Below, piece after piece: positions 7,032 to 16,355 of a DNA stretch of 64,000 nucleotides. Source of the DNA: Chitinophaga niabensis (lineage in GTDB: Bacteria; Bacteroidota; Bacteroidia; Chitinophagales; Chitinophagaceae). Location of the stretch: the NCBI RefSeq assembly GCF_900129465.1, contig NZ_FSRA01000001.1, positions 186,001 through 250,000 on the forward strand. The letters are read 5' to 3'. Position 1 is the stretch's first letter. Every line of letters begins with the position of its first letter. A program made the position numbers and the translations under genes. The notes below the pieces were generated by a model. The model was not told the DNA's origin. It made no database searches and saw nothing but the letters and a program-made list of their open reading frames with translations.

Positions 7032-8981
7032 ATGAAAAAAGCGATCAGCTTATCACTATTGCTTTGCGCAGGCATTCTATGTTATGCGCAGCAGGTGCCT
7101 AAGCCTGTTGATACAACAAAGATTGAAGAAAAAGAACTGGAGGAGGTTGTGATCTCCTCTACCCGTAGTACCCGTACCATTCAGAATATCCCTACGCGCG
7201 TTGAATTCATCGGGGGAGAAGAACTGGAAGAAAAAGGCAACATGAAACCGGGAGACATCCGCATGATGCTGAATGAAAGCACCGGTATTCAAACCCAGCA
7301 GGTATCTGCCACTTCTGCGAACGCCAGCATCCGCATACAGGGGCTGGACGGGCGTTATACCCAATTGCTGAAAGACGGATTTCCTTCGTACGCTGGTTTC
7401 TCCGGCGGGCTTGGTTTACTGCAAACACCTCCGCTGGACCTCAAACAGGTAGAAGTGATCAAAGGATCTTCCTCTACTTTATATGGTGGCGGCGCTATTG
7501 CAGGATTGGTGAACCTTATTTCAAGGGTACCTGCGGAAGAAAGGGAATTACGTTTCCTTGTCAATGGCACTTCTGCGGGAGGGCTTGACCTGAGTGGTTT
7601 CTATGGCCAGAAATTTGAAAAAACGGGGTTTACTTTGTTTGCCTCGCATAATGCCAGCAGGCCTTACGATCCCTCCAATACCGGGTTTACAGCTATTCCT
7701 AAAACAAGCAGGTTTGTATTTAATCCTAAACTGTTTGTTTATTTCAATCCCAAAACTACCCTGAGCTTTGGTGTGAACACCATCTTTGAAGACCGTACAG
7801 GAGGAGATATCCTTTATATCAAAGGAAAGGGCGATAATGTGCATAGTTATTTTGAGAAGAATGAAAGCAAACGCTTTTCCACGCAATTATCGCTTACACA
7901 TCAGTTTAATGAGCACAGCGGTTTAACGGTGAAGAATTCCGTGAGTAATTTCTCCAGAACTATCAGTGTACCTGATTATGTGTTTGATGGAAAGCAATGG
8001 TTCAGTTACACGGAAGTAGCCTATCATAAGAACGGGGAAAAGATGGATTGGGTAACGGGACTGAATGTGAATACAGACCTCTTTCGTGAGGTGCCGGATA
8101 CCAGGAATTATGAACAATATACCATCGGCGGTTTTGTGCAGAACACCTGGCAGGCGGGTAACTGGCTGGCATTGGAAACCGGATTACGTGTAGATCATGT
8201 GATGGAAATGGGTACTGTTTTCCTGCCACGTATTGCTGCATTGTTTAAAATAACACCTGAGCTGACTTCCAGGCTTGGCGGAGGATTGGGGTACAAAACG
8301 CCTACCATGTTCACAGAAGAAACCGAGCGGATCCAGTACCGGGAGGTGGAATCTCCCGCAACGCTGCCTCCTGTATTTGAAAGGTCTTACGGCGGTAATT
8401 TTGATGTGAACTACAGTACCTCGCTGTCTGATAAAGTAAACCTGGGCATCAACCAGCTTTTCTTTTATACAAAGATAAAAGATCCGCTGCTGCTGGTGTT
8501 TGAGAATGCTTATCCAAAATTGCGCAACGCCGTGGGATTTATTGATACCAAAGGTTGGGAAACGAATGTAAAAGTTGGGTTCGGAGATTTTAAGCTGTTT
8601 GTAGGATATACTTTTACCGATGCGCAACTGAAGGATGGAATGGTTAAAAAGGATAATCCGCTGACGGCGCGGCATCGTTTGAATAATGTGCTGATGTATG
8701 AGCTGGAAGAGAAATGGAAGATAGGGCTGGAAGCCTATTACTATAGCGAGCAAACGCTGAACGATGGCACTAAGGGTAAACCTTACTGGATCTGTGGGTT
8801 CATGGCGGAGAAGCTGTGGGAGAAGTTTTCTTTATTCATCAACTTTGAAAACTTCCTGGATGCACGGCAAACGAAATTTGATACCATCTATACCGGTACG
8901 GTTACAAATCCTGTGTTCAGGGATATCTATGCGCCGTTAGACGGGTTTGTGGTGAACGGCGGTATTAAGCTGAATTTATAA
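7032..8981 (+). CDS. TonB-dependent outer-membrane receptor (probable metal or chelate uptake)
   Basis: The 649-residue protein has a signal peptide (cleavage near LCYAQQ), a short linker with a TonB-box-like EEVVISSTRS, a plug domain at about residues 50-165 (IQGLDGRYTQLLKDG, QVEVIKGSSSTLYGGGAIAGLVNLIS), and a 22-strand barrel ending in GGIKLNL. It lacks the N-terminal carboxypeptidase-like domain of SusC-type receptors and looks like siderophore, cobalamin or metal receptors. The neighbouring Cys/His-rich protein suggests a transition metal or metal chelate as cargo; this is inference from context. Confidence 0.92.
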   Translation: MKKAISLSLLLCAGILCYAQQVPKPVDTTKIEEKELEEVVISSTRSTRTIQNIPTRVEFIGGEELEEKGNMKPGDIRMMLNESTGIQTQQVSATSANASIRIQGLDGRYTQLLKDGFPSYAGFSGGLGLLQTPPLDLKQVEVIKGSSSTLYGGGAIAGLVNLISRVPAEERELRFLVNGTSAGGLDLSGFYGQKFEKTGFTLFASHNASRPYDPSNTGFTAIPKTSRFVFNPKLFVYFNPKTTLSFGVNTIFEDRTGGDILYIKGKGDNVHSYFEKNESKRFSTQLSLTHQFNEHSGLTVKNSVSNFSRTISVPDYVFDGKQWFSYTEVAYHKNGEKMDWVTGLNVNTDLFREVPDTRNYEQYTIGGFVQNTWQAGNWLALETGLRVDHVMEMGTVFLPRIAALFKITPELTSRLGGGLGYKTPTMFTEETERIQYREVESPATLPPVFERSYGGNFDVNYSTSLSDKVNLGINQLFFYTKIKDPLLLVFENAYPKLRNAVGFIDTKGWETNVKVGFGDFKLFVGYTFTDAQLKDGMVKKDNPLTARHRLNNVLMYELEEKWKIGLEAYYYSEQTLNDGTKGKPYWICGFMAEKLWEKFSLFINFENFLDARQTKFDTIYTGTVTNPVFRDIYAPLDGFVVNGGIKLNL

Positions 8982-9046
8982 CAACAGCTGAAGTGTGCGA
9001 CGCAACGGCGGCTAAATTAAAGAACAACCGCCTGGTACATAAAAAG

Positions 9047-9080
9047 AACCGGCGCTTAAGTTAAGCGCCGGTTTTATATT
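9047..9080. terminator. Bidirectional terminator
   Basis: A 13-bp perfect inverted repeat (9047-9059 with 9061-9073; the centre will open as loop) is followed by TTTTATATTTTT on the plus side and preceded by A-rich sequence. It can end both the TonB receptor transcript and the convergent carboxylase transcript. Confidence 0.75.
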
Positions 9081-9100
9081 TTTACAGAGGAATACTTATT

Positions 9101-10639
9101 TTACAAGGGAATATTTCCGTGTTTCTTCCGTGGCATATTCACCACTTTATTCTCCAGCATCTTATATCCCCTGATCAGTTTACTGCGTGTTTCTTCCGGC
9201 ATCACTACTTCATCCACATATCCTTTCTCTGCTGCCAGGTAAGGGTTTGCAAAACGTTCCGTGTATTCCGATACCAGTTCATTCATGCGTGCTTCCGGAT
9301 CAGCGGCAGCATCTATTTCTTTCTTGTAAATGATCTCCACTGCGCCTTTAGGGCCCATTACGGCAATCTCTGCCTGCGGGAATGCAAAGTTGAGATCAGC
9401 ACCGATGTGTTTGGAGTTCATCACGCAATAAGCGCCACCATATGCTTTCCGTGTAGTAACAGTGATCTTTGGAACGGTGGCTTCGCTGAGGGCAAAGAGT
9501 AATTTGGCGCCGTTGGTGATGATGCCATTCCACTCCTGGTCTGTTCCGGGTAAGAAACCGGGAACGTCTACCAGTACCAGTAAAGGAATATTGAATGCAT
9601 CACAGAAACGGGTGAAGCGGGCACCTTTGATGGAAGCCTTGATATCCAGTACCCCGGCCAGGATGGCAGGTTGATTAGCTACAATGCCGATGCTTCTGCC
9701 GGCAATGCGGGCAAAACCTACGATAATGTTATCTGCGTAATCTTTATGTACTTCCAGGAAACTGTCTGTATCCGTGAGTTCCGCGATCACTTCCTTCATA
9801 TCGTAAGGCTGATTGGGATTCTCAGGGATGATGTTATTCAGCACGGGGCGTACTTCATTGCCTAACTCATATGGATACACGGGAGCGGTATCCTCACAAT
9901 TCTGCGGCATGTAGCTGAGCATCTTTTTGATGTTCTGGATACATTCCACTTCATTGGCGCAGGCAAAATGAGTAACGCCACTTTTGGTAGCATGGGTATG
10001 GGCTCCGCCGAGTGCTTCAGAGGTCACTTCCTCATGTGTTACCGTTTTTACCACGTTAGGGCCGGTAACGAACATATAAGAGGTGTTCTCTACCATGAGG
10101 ATGAAATCCGTGATAGCAGGAGAGTATACAGCGCCACCGGCACAGGGCCCCATGATAGCTGATATTTGAGGGATCACGCCGGAGGCGCGGGTATTGCGGT
10201 AGAAGATATCTGCATAACCTGCCAGGCTAACCACACCTTCCTGGATCCTTGCACCGCCACTGTCGTTCAGGCCAATGAGGGGTGCGCCGTTTTCCATGGC
10301 AAGATCCATGATGCGGCAGATCTTTTTGGCGTGTGGCTCTGAAAGGCTGCCGCCATATACCGTGAAGTCCTGGGAAAAAACATATACGAGGCGGCCATTG
10401 ACAGTACCGAAGCCGGTTACCACGCCATCTCCGGGGAATTGTTCCTGTTCTGTGGTAATTCCTTTGTTCCGGTTGTGTACAAACATGCCGAGTTCTTCGA
10501 AAGAACCTTCGTCCAGCAGGAGCTGGATCCTTTCGCGGGCTGTAAGTTTACCTTTCTTATGTTGTGAATCGATGCGTGCCTGTCCACCGCCCAATTGGGC
10601 TGAGTCAATCTTGGACTGTAGTTCCTGTATTTTACTCAT
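9101..10639 (-). CDS. Acyl-CoA (propionyl-CoA type) carboxylase beta subunit
   Basis: The 512-residue protein is a carboxyltransferase subunit of usual length. It has the N-half signature [20 protein letters not shown] and the [12 protein letters not shown] oxyanion loop. The C-half has [17 protein letters not shown], with the second oxyanion region at [12 protein letters not shown]. It moves the carboxyl group from carboxybiotin to propionyl-CoA or a similar acyl-CoA. No biotin carboxylase or biotin carrier gene is nearby, so its partners lie elsewhere. It may serve propionyl-CoA carboxylation or a methylmalonyl-CoA decarboxylase; the sequence alone does not decide. Confidence 0.92.
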   Translation of the reverse strand: MSKIQELQSKIDSAQLGGGQARIDSQHKKGKLTARERIQLLLDEGSFEELGMFVHNRNKGITTEQEQFPGDGVVTGFGTVNGRLVYVFSQDFTVYGGSLSEPHAKKICRIMDLAMENGAPLIGLNDSGGARIQEGVVSLAGYADIFYRNTRASGVIPQISAIMGPCAGGAVYSPAITDFILMVENTSYMFVTGPNVVKTVTHEEVTSEALGGAHTHATKSGVTHFACANEVECIQNIKKMLSYMPQNCEDTAPVYPYELGNEVRPVLNNIIPENPNQPYDMKEVIAELTDTDSFLEVHKDYADNIIVGFARIAGRSIGIVANQPAILAGVLDIKASIKGARFTRFCDAFNIPLLVLVDVPGFLPGTDQEWNGIITNGAKLLFALSEATVPKITVTTRKAYGGAYCVMNSKHIGADLNFAFPQAEIAVMGPKGAVEIIYKKEIDAAADPEARMNELVSEYTERFANPYLAAEKGYVDEVVMPEETRSKLIRGYKMLENKVVNMPRKKHGNIPL

Positions 10640-10663
10640 ACGTGTAAAAATACGGAATGCGGT

Positions 10664-11128
10664 CTAATTGTGGATAGCTACTTTGGGAAGTACTAAAGTA
10701 TCGCTGCTGTTACCGGCATTATCGAGTACAAAAACCCTGTACTGCATGGTGTCCGGATTGGTGACAGCAGGAGGGATGCCATCTCTGAGGCGCATGCGAA
10801 CATCCATTCCGTCGCTCACATACAATTCTACTTCTGCCTTCAGTTTGGTTCCTTTATGGCTTTCCAGCAAGGGGAAAAGTACGTCTGTATAAGTGGTGTC
10901 GTCAGGGTTATCGCGCCATAAACGGGAATCGTGTACCCACATAGCTCCTTCCGTATCCCCGTTGGCATCCTGGAGTTCAAAGGTATAGACCAGCAGGTCC
11001 TGCCCCTTCGCCACATCCAGTGTAGACACTGATTTGAACTTGAGCACAGGTTTATCGCCTTTCGGATCATCCTTTTTGCAACCCAGAAAACCTATCAGTA
11101 CGATGGATAAAGCTACAATTTTCTTCAT
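10664..11128 (-). CDS. Hypothetical lipoprotein
   Basis: The 154-residue product has a lipoprotein signal (VLIGFLGCKKDD, lipobox Cys near residue 17). The mature part has a beta-rich repeating look (LKFKSVSTLDV, VYTFELQDANGDTEG, VFVLDNAGNSSDT), suggestive of an immunoglobulin-like fold. The function is not recognised. It is 24 bp upstream of the carboxylase gene and may share its transcript. Its promoter is unusually clear and ends 4 nt before the start codon. Confidence 0.7.
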   Translation of the reverse strand: MKKIVALSIVLIGFLGCKKDDPKGDKPVLKFKSVSTLDVAKGQDLLVYTFELQDANGDTEGAMWVHDSRLWRDNPDDTTYTDVLFPLLESHKGTKLKAEVELYVSDGMDVRMRLRDGIPPAVTNPDTMQYRVFVLDNAGNSSDTLVLPKVAIHN

Positions 11129-11132
11129 ATAA

Positions 11133-11163
11133 CAAACCTACATTAAATTGACCAAAAGGCAAA
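11133..11163 (-). promoter_or_regulatory. Consensus promoter giving a near-leaderless transcript
   Basis: On the minus strand TTTG (11163-11160), a 19-nt spacer and TAGGTTTG (11140-11133) match the Bacteroidota consensus exactly. Only 4 nt separate the -7 element from the ATG at 11128. Confidence 0.7.
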
Positions 11164-11247
11164 GCCTCCAATATAATAAACGCTCCCTTCCCCGGGTTTG
11201 TTACATGTTGTTTCCGGTATTTTAAGAAGGATCGTAAATTTGCCCCG

Positions 11248-12216
11248 ATGAACGATTCTTTTGCAGACCGGATATTTACAGACAAGAGCCCGGAAGTGCT
11301 TGTGCCAGAGCTTTTTCGCTTCCAGTACCTGACCAATTCCCTCTACAGGGCATATGTGGATGCTTTGAAAATAGACCCGGCGGGGGTACAGGAGATCAGC
11401 CAGGTACCCTTTCTGCCTATCCAGTTCTTTAAAAGTCACCGGGTGATCTGCGGCGAATTTGAACCAGAGGTGGTATTTGAAAGCAGTGGTACCACGCAAA
11501 CCCAGAACAGCCGCCACCTGGTTAAAGATACTGCCATCTATACACGAAGTTTTATGGAAGCTTTCCGCCGGTTCTACGGACCGGTGGAAGACTTTGTAGT
11601 ACTGGGGCTGCTGCCTTCCTACCTGGAAAGGCAAAACTCTTCCCTGGTGTACATGGTGCAGGAAATGATCCAACGCAGCGGCAAACCGGAAAGCGGCTTT
11701 TACCTCTATGAACATGAGAAGCTGGCGGAAACGCTGCAATCCCTGCAACAGCCTGTACTGCTCATTGGTGTTACGTTTGCGCTGCTGGATTTTGCAGAAC
11801 GCTTTCAGCTTAAGCTCCCCAATGTGATCGTAATGGAAACAGGTGGCATGAAAGGCCGCCGGGAAGAATGGACGCGGGAAGAGCTGCATGCATACTTAAA
11901 AGAAAGACTGGGTGTAAACACCATTCATGCGGAATACGGGATGACGGAATTACTTAGCCAGGCTTACTCCAAAGGAGAAGGCGTCTTCCGCTGCCCGCCC
12001 TGGATGAAAGTGCTGGTACGGGATGAAAATGATCCTTTCCAGTTATACAGCGCCAATGCTTCCGGCTTGATCAATGTGATAGATATGGCTAATATCCACT
12101 CCTGCGCATTCATTGCCACAGACGATATCGGCCGCCTCCATGCAGATGGAAGTTTTGAAGTTTTAGGGAGAATGGACCATTCCGCTTTAAGAGGTTGTAG
12201 TTTAATGGTGAATTAA
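11248..12216 (+). CDS. LuxE-like acyl-protein synthetase/acyltransferase
   Basis: The 322-residue protein resembles the LuxE/adenylate-forming family. It has an FFKSH segment, the phosphate-binding-like FESSGTTQTQNSRH motif at about residues 80-90, and the later METGGMKGRREEW and HAEYGMTELLSQAYS motifs that resemble AMP-binding cores. LuxE activates fatty acids as acyl-AMP; in Bacteroidota these genes are stand-alone and the acceptor is unknown. No luciferase or acyl-CoA reductase gene is present. TAAATTTG (11235-11242) ends 5 nt before the ATG. Confidence 0.78.
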   Translation: MNDSFADRIFTDKSPEVLVPELFRFQYLTNSLYRAYVDALKIDPAGVQEISQVPFLPIQFFKSHRVICGEFEPEVVFESSGTTQTQNSRHLVKDTAIYTRSFMEAFRRFYGPVEDFVVLGLLPSYLERQNSSLVYMVQEMIQRSGKPESGFYLYEHEKLAETLQSLQQPVLLIGVTFALLDFAERFQLKLPNVIVMETGGMKGRREEWTREELHAYLKERLGVNTIHAEYGMTELLSQAYSKGEGVFRCPPWMKVLVRDENDPFQLYSANASGLINVIDMANIHSCAFIATDDIGRLHADGSFEVLGRMDHSALRGCSLMVN

Positions 12217-12253
12217 GATAATATGTTTATCTTTCCGGCAGAATACTTATCCT

Positions 12254-13105
12254 ATGAAAAGACTTTTGCTTTTGGCAATGGTATTATTTTTCTGCATGCC
12301 GGAAACGCAGGCCCAGTTACTGAAAAAGATAACGGGCAAGAAAAAGGAGAAGACGGAAGAAACCGAAGAGATAGAGGATTCCTATCCACAGGCCAGGCCC
12401 AGATCCACAGCAGCCAATCCGGCTTTGATCATCGGCGGCGATGAAAAAGTACGCGTTGATTCCTCTTACGAATATGATATGGCAGTATACCAGGAAAGTG
12501 AAGCTTTCCAGGGCAACCAGCGTGTAATAGACGGGGGAGAAGATATTGTGATCTATTACAGCAGTACGGAAGCTGCTTTCTGCATTCAGTTACAAAGCCG
12601 GAGTACCGGCACCAAATATCATTTTTACGGGGACTTTGCCAAGGAGTCGCAACTGATGCTGGCAGGTGTTGGAGGGATTGCCAGCGGCGACAAGATCAAA
12701 CTGGAACTGGAGGGTATGGAACCTGTATACCCCGGTGAAATAGGTTACCTCAGCCAGCTGCAGCGTACCGGTTCCAAAAAAGTGATCTCCGGTGTGGCCT
12801 GTGAAGAATATGTAGCCCACAACCTGCGCAGGGACCCGCGTGTAGTGAATACCAACCATGCAAAAGTAACGGCTTATGTATGGATCCCTATGGACCCGCA
12901 TTCCGTTTTTCCCGGTTACAGCCTGATGCCCAATCACTTTAAAATGCAGATCGAAAAGATGCGCATTGATGGTTCCTACCCACCGGTGGTGATGCCGCTG
13001 GAAATGTTCCTGGAATATGGGAACGGGGATAAGGTATATACTTATACTACCATGATCATTGTGAATGAAAGAAGGAAAGTAATGCTGACGGACATCAATA
13101 AATAA
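12254..13105 (+). CDS. DUF4412-like exported protein
   Basis: The 283-residue protein has a signal peptide (cleavage near TQAQLL) followed by a charged low-complexity segment (KKITGKKKEKTEETEEIED). The C-terminal 180 residues have the features of DUF4412 periplasmic proteins, including the GVACEEYVAHN segment and the YVWIPMDP strand. The function of the family is not known. It starts 37 bp after the LuxE-like gene on the same strand and may be cotranscribed. A GC-rich hairpin (13110-13129) follows without a T-run. Confidence 0.65.
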   Translation: MKRLLLLAMVLFFCMPETQAQLLKKITGKKKEKTEETEEIEDSYPQARPRSTAANPALIIGGDEKVRVDSSYEYDMAVYQESEAFQGNQRVIDGGEDIVIYYSSTEAAFCIQLQSRSTGTKYHFYGDFAKESQLMLAGVGGIASGDKIKLELEGMEPVYPGEIGYLSQLQRTGSKKVISGVACEEYVAHNLRRDPRVVNTNHAKVTAYVWIPMDPHSVFPGYSLMPNHFKMQIEKMRIDGSYPPVVMPLEMFLEYGNGDKVYTYTTMIIVNERRKVMLTDINK

Positions 13106-13391
13106 GTAACGGCCGGGAAGGCCCGGCCGCTAATGGTTTCCGTTGCATCTTTTAATTGCTAACAGGGTAGTTCTGGATATTGGAGCCAAAAACCTTGGTA
13201 GAAAGGCCCTTAATTCAGGGATAGAATGGCGATTCTTTATGCTAAAGTAATAGCTGAATTGCAAAACATATGGTAAATGTTTGTGAAGCAAATGTGAAAA
13301 TTGAGAGTAGTCCACAGGACTAATAGAGAATTGTGTTTTTTAATGTATTTTCGTAAAAATTGAGGCACAATTAAATCTTAAACCATTCACT
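13106..13391. other. Intergenic region before yceI
   Basis: It contains a perfect 8-bp GC-rich hairpin (13110-13117 with 13122-13129) just after the DUF4412-like gene, and an AT-rich upstream region of the YceI gene with a near-consensus TATTTTCG. No gene is seen. Confidence 0.5.
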
Positions 13392-14027
13392 ATGCAACGT
13401 TTAGCGGCATTTTTATTTATCGGTGGCGCCACCATCCTGATGTCTTTTGCGAACCCTACCACAGAACCAACCAGCAAAGTTGTTGTAGTTGCTCCCCGCG
13501 CTACTGTTTACCAGGTAGATAATGCTCAAAGTACCCTTAGCTGGACAGCTAAGAAAGTAACCGGTTCCCATTCCGGCAACATCTCTGTTTCTTCCGGTAA
13601 ACTGGAAGTAGACAAGAACGTTTTAAAGGGTGGATCTTTTCAACTGGATACCCGTTCTATTACGGTAACAGATATCAAAGATGCCAGCTCGAATGGCAAA
13701 TTGCTCGGTCACCTGAAAAGTGCTGATTTCTTTGATGTTGAAAAACATCCTACTGCTTCTTTCGTGATCACCAGCGCAACTGCTAAAAGCGGAGGAAGTT
13801 ATGACGTGAATGGTAACCTTACTATCAAAGGGATCACCAAGCCCATCTCTTTCCCAGCTACTGTAACAGTAGCGGGTGGTAAGGTAACAGCTAAAGCTAC
13901 TATCAAGGTAGACCGTACCAAGTTCGACATCAAGTACCGCTCCAACAATTTCTTCGAGAACCTTGGAGACAAAGCGATCTATGATGATTTTGAACTGGAT
14001 GTAACACTGGTGGCTAACGCACAGTAA
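13392..14027 (+). CDS. YceI-family periplasmic protein
   Basis: The 211-residue protein has a signal peptide ending near residue 20, then a YceI lipocalin-like barrel: YQVDNAQSTLSWTAKKVTGSHSGNISVSSG at the start, HLKSADFFDVEKHPTASF in the middle, and GNLTIKGITKPISFPATV near the end. YceI proteins bind long isoprenoid or other lipid-like ligands in the periplasm and are often induced by stress. It is monocistronic, with its own terminator at 14035-14063. Confidence 0.92.
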   Translation: MQRLAAFLFIGGATILMSFANPTTEPTSKVVVVAPRATVYQVDNAQSTLSWTAKKVTGSHSGNISVSSGKLEVDKNVLKGGSFQLDTRSITVTDIKDASSNGKLLGHLKSADFFDVEKHPTASFVITSATAKSGGSYDVNGNLTIKGITKPISFPATVTVAGGKVTAKATIKVDRTKFDIKYRSNNFFENLGDKAIYDDFELDVTLVANAQ

Positions 14028-14034
14028 AACTTAT

Positions 14035-14063
14035 AAAGGCCGGAAACCCTCCGGCCTTTTTTT
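14035..14063. terminator. Bidirectional terminator of yceI and the radical SAM gene
   Basis: A 9-bp perfect stem (AAAGGCCGG at 14035-14043 with CCGGCCTTT at 14051-14059) and 7-nt loop are followed by a T-run to 14063. The stop codon of the convergent radical SAM gene lies at its right edge. Confidence 0.85.
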
Positions 14064-16281
14064 ATAATTTGAGGAGACCGTATTTATACAATGAGTTAAC
14101 AGGTTTGTTATCCCAGAAAAGCTCAAAGTCCTCCAGCCCCGCTGCTTCATAACTTTCCATCACTTCCTGCAAAGTATAGGTTTTAGGATTGTTGATAGAC
14201 AACTTTTCCAGTATGCCGGCAAACCATTCGCCATGTGACTGGTTTACACTGATCGCGTATTTTTCTTTTTTATCCTGGAAAGTGAAAGAGGTCATTTCCC
14301 ATTGATTACCTTTCTTGGATTTTGTGAAGTTCTGCACGGCGGGTTTCCGGCCCAGCCAAACAACCTTTGCTGTAGGTTTAGCGGCAACGAACTGATCTTC
14401 CTCCAGTGCTTTTTCAATATAGTCAGGCGGGATCTTTGTGCGTGGTACTTTGAACTCGAACCATTTCTGCAAAGGATCGTCCAGGCAAATGCCATGCATG
14501 AAGTTGAGCAGGGATTTCTTTAAACCGAAACTGAACAGCTCATGTTCTGCGCCGGTTTCATCGATATGTACTATGTCGTTGTTGGCGAAGGTGCCAATAG
14601 CCGCTGATTCTTTTTTTACCATGAACTTTTCCGGGTTCAATCCTACGGGACTGTGGGCCGTCATAGTGAATAAATGCCAGAAGGCAGATTGCAGGATGCC
14701 CATTTTGAACATCTGCCGTACCATTTCCAGCGAGTCGATGGTTTCCTGTGCGGTTTGTGTGGGGAAGCCATACATCAGGTAAGCATGTACCATAATGCCG
14801 GCCTCTGTGAAATTCCTGTTCACCTGTGCCACCTGCGAAACGGTAATACCTTTCTGGATCATTTCCAGTAACCGGTCTGATGCTACTTCCAATCCTCCTG
14901 AGATCGCAATACAACCGGATGCTTTTAGCAGGAAACAAAGATCGCGGGTGAAACTTTTCTCAAAGCGCACATTCGTCCACCAGCTGACGGTGAGTTTCCT
15001 TTTCAGTATTTCCAATGCCAGTGCACGCATTAAAGCAGGTGGTGCTGCTTCATCCACAAAGTGGAATCCGTTCTGGCCGGTTTGTTTGATGATCTCTTCC
15101 ATCCTGTCGCACAGCAGGGAAGCAGCGATGGGTTCATAGAGGCGGATGTAATCCAGCGAAATATCGCAGAAGGTACATTTGCCCCAGTAACAGCCATGCG
15201 CCATGGTGAGTTTATTCCAGCGGCCATCACTCCACATGCGGTGCATGGGGTTCACTACTTCTATGGCAGAGATGTATTGGTCCAGCAGAAAATCACTATA
15301 GTCCGGCGTGCCTACCTGGCCTTGTTTATAATCGGCACAGGCTTTATTGTTGTAATAGGTGACGGTGCCGTTCACTAAAGTGAAAGTGCGTTTGAGTTCC
15401 GTAATGTCTTTCTTTCCTTCTATATAAGCTATGAGGTTTTCTATGGGTGCTTCTCCATCGTCCAGCGTAATGAAGTCGTAAAATTCAAATACGCGCGGAT
15501 CGGAAAGGGAGCGGAGTTCTGTGTTCGCAAAACCGCCACCCATGGCTATTTTAACATCGGGGTAGTTGGCTTTGATCCACTGGCCGCAGCGAAGGGAAGT
15601 GTAGAGGTTGCCGGGAAAAGGAACAGAGATGGCCACCATTTTAGGTTGTACACTTTCCATCCTTGCCTTCAATATATTGATCAGGATCTCGTCTATGAAG
15701 GTGTATTCCTGTTGCAGGGCATCGTAGAGTTCATCAAAACTATTGGCAGAACGCCCGAGCCTTTCTGCATAACGGCTGAAACCAAAATGTTCATCCACAC
15801 ATTCCATGATGAGATCGGAAAGATCTTCCAGGTACATGGTGGCGAGGTGTTTGGCTTTGTCCTGGTTGCCCATGGAACCAAAAGCCCAGTTAAGGTCTTC
15901 CAGCTGTGCAAAACGGCTGGCCTCCGGTAACAGATCGCGTTTGCAGATCCTGTGGGCGAGTGTGGGATTCTTTCCCTGCAGGAACCGGATCACGTCATCT
16001 ATTGTATAGATGTAGTCTTCCTGTAAGGAAACGATGCGGGCAGCATTATCTGTGAGTACTGTAGTTTGTTCGTTGATACGTGCAAAAAGCTCTTCCAGGC
16101 CTTTTTGGGAAAATAAAGCAAGGGTTACTTCAATGCCAAGGTCGGCCTGGAAAGAAGAAATGTTCTTAGTGTTCAGAAAACCTTTCAGGTAAGCTGTGGC
16201 CGGGTAAGGCGTGTTCAGCTGTGTGAAAGGCGGAGTAAATAAGAAAACAGAAGCACTCAAATCGGTTGTTTTAAAGTGCAA
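14062..16281 (-). CDS. B12-binding-domain radical SAM protein
   Basis: The 739-residue protein has an N-terminal B12-binding-like Rossmann region (AISVPFPGNLYTSLRCGQWIK, IAMGGGFANTE; residues about 215-265). A radical SAM core follows with HGCYWGKCTFCD, a C-x4-C-x2-C variant of the cluster motif. A GLEVASDRLLEMIQKGI segment later in the TIM barrel is typical of this superfamily. The substrate is unknown. The only start in frame without a stop upstream is TTG at 16281, and a second TTG at 16260 is also possible. The 16260 start may be the real one, because a TAGTTTTG -7-like element (16286-16279) overlaps the first TTG. It is divergent from the TetR-ketosynthase operon. Confidence 0.82.
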   Translation of the reverse strand: MHFKTTDLSASVFLFTPPFTQLNTPYPATAYLKGFLNTKNISSFQADLGIEVTLALFSQKGLEELFARINEQTTVLTDNAARIVSLQEDYIYTIDDVIRFLQGKNPTLAHRICKRDLLPEASRFAQLEDLNWAFGSMGNQDKAKHLATMYLEDLSDLIMECVDEHFGFSRYAERLGRSANSFDELYDALQQEYTFIDEILINILKARMESVQPKMVAISVPFPGNLYTSLRCGQWIKANYPDVKIAMGGGFANTELRSLSDPRVFEFYDFITLDDGEAPIENLIAYIEGKKDITELKRTFTLVNGTVTYYNNKACADYKQGQVGTPDYSDFLLDQYISAIEVVNPMHRMWSDGRWNKLTMAHGCYWGKCTFCDISLDYIRLYEPIAASLLCDRMEEIIKQTGQNGFHFVDEAAPPALMRALALEILKRKLTVSWWTNVRFEKSFTRDLCFLLKASGCIAISGGLEVASDRLLEMIQKGITVSQVAQVNRNFTEAGIMVHAYLMYGFPTQTAQETIDSLEMVRQMFKMGILQSAFWHLFTMTAHSPVGLNPEKFMVKKESAAIGTFANNDIVHIDETGAEHELFSFGLKKSLLNFMHGICLDDPLQKWFEFKVPRTKIPPDYIEKALEEDQFVAAKPTAKVVWLGRKPAVQNFTKSKKGNQWEMTSFTFQDKKEKYAISVNQSHGEWFAGILEKLSINNPKTYTLQEVMESYEAAGLEDFELFWDNKPVNSLYKYGLLKL

Positions 16282-16304
16282 AACTAACCCTTATTAATTT
16301 AAGC

Positions 16305-16336
16305 TTTGTATACTTACTGGTAAGTAAGTATATTTG
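16305..16336 (+). promoter_or_regulatory. Promoter of the tetR-ketosynthase operon
   Basis: TTTG (16305-16308), a 20-nt spacer and TATATTTG (16329-16336) form a near-perfect Bacteroidota promoter 19 nt before the tetR-like ATG. The spacer is almost filled by a palindrome, the likely repressor operator. Confidence 0.75.
16309..16332. promoter_or_regulatory. TetR-family operator (perfect palindrome)
   Basis: TATACTTACT (16309-16318) and AGTAAGTATA (16323-16332) form a perfect 10-bp inverted repeat around a GGTA centre. It overlaps the -33/-7 spacer and the first half of the -7 box, so a bound TetR dimer would block RNA polymerase. It also lies in the divergent upstream region of the radical SAM gene. 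Confidence 0.8.
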
Positions 16337-16355
16337 TGCCCTATAATCCGGGAAT

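Noticed and set aside
11143..11889. 248-codon open frame on the minus strand
   Set aside because: It runs antisense to the LuxE-like gene, whose protein has clear family motifs.
13110..13129. GC-rich hairpin after the DUF4412-like gene as a terminator
   Set aside because: The stem is perfect, but no T-run follows on the plus strand, so an intrinsic terminator is not supported.
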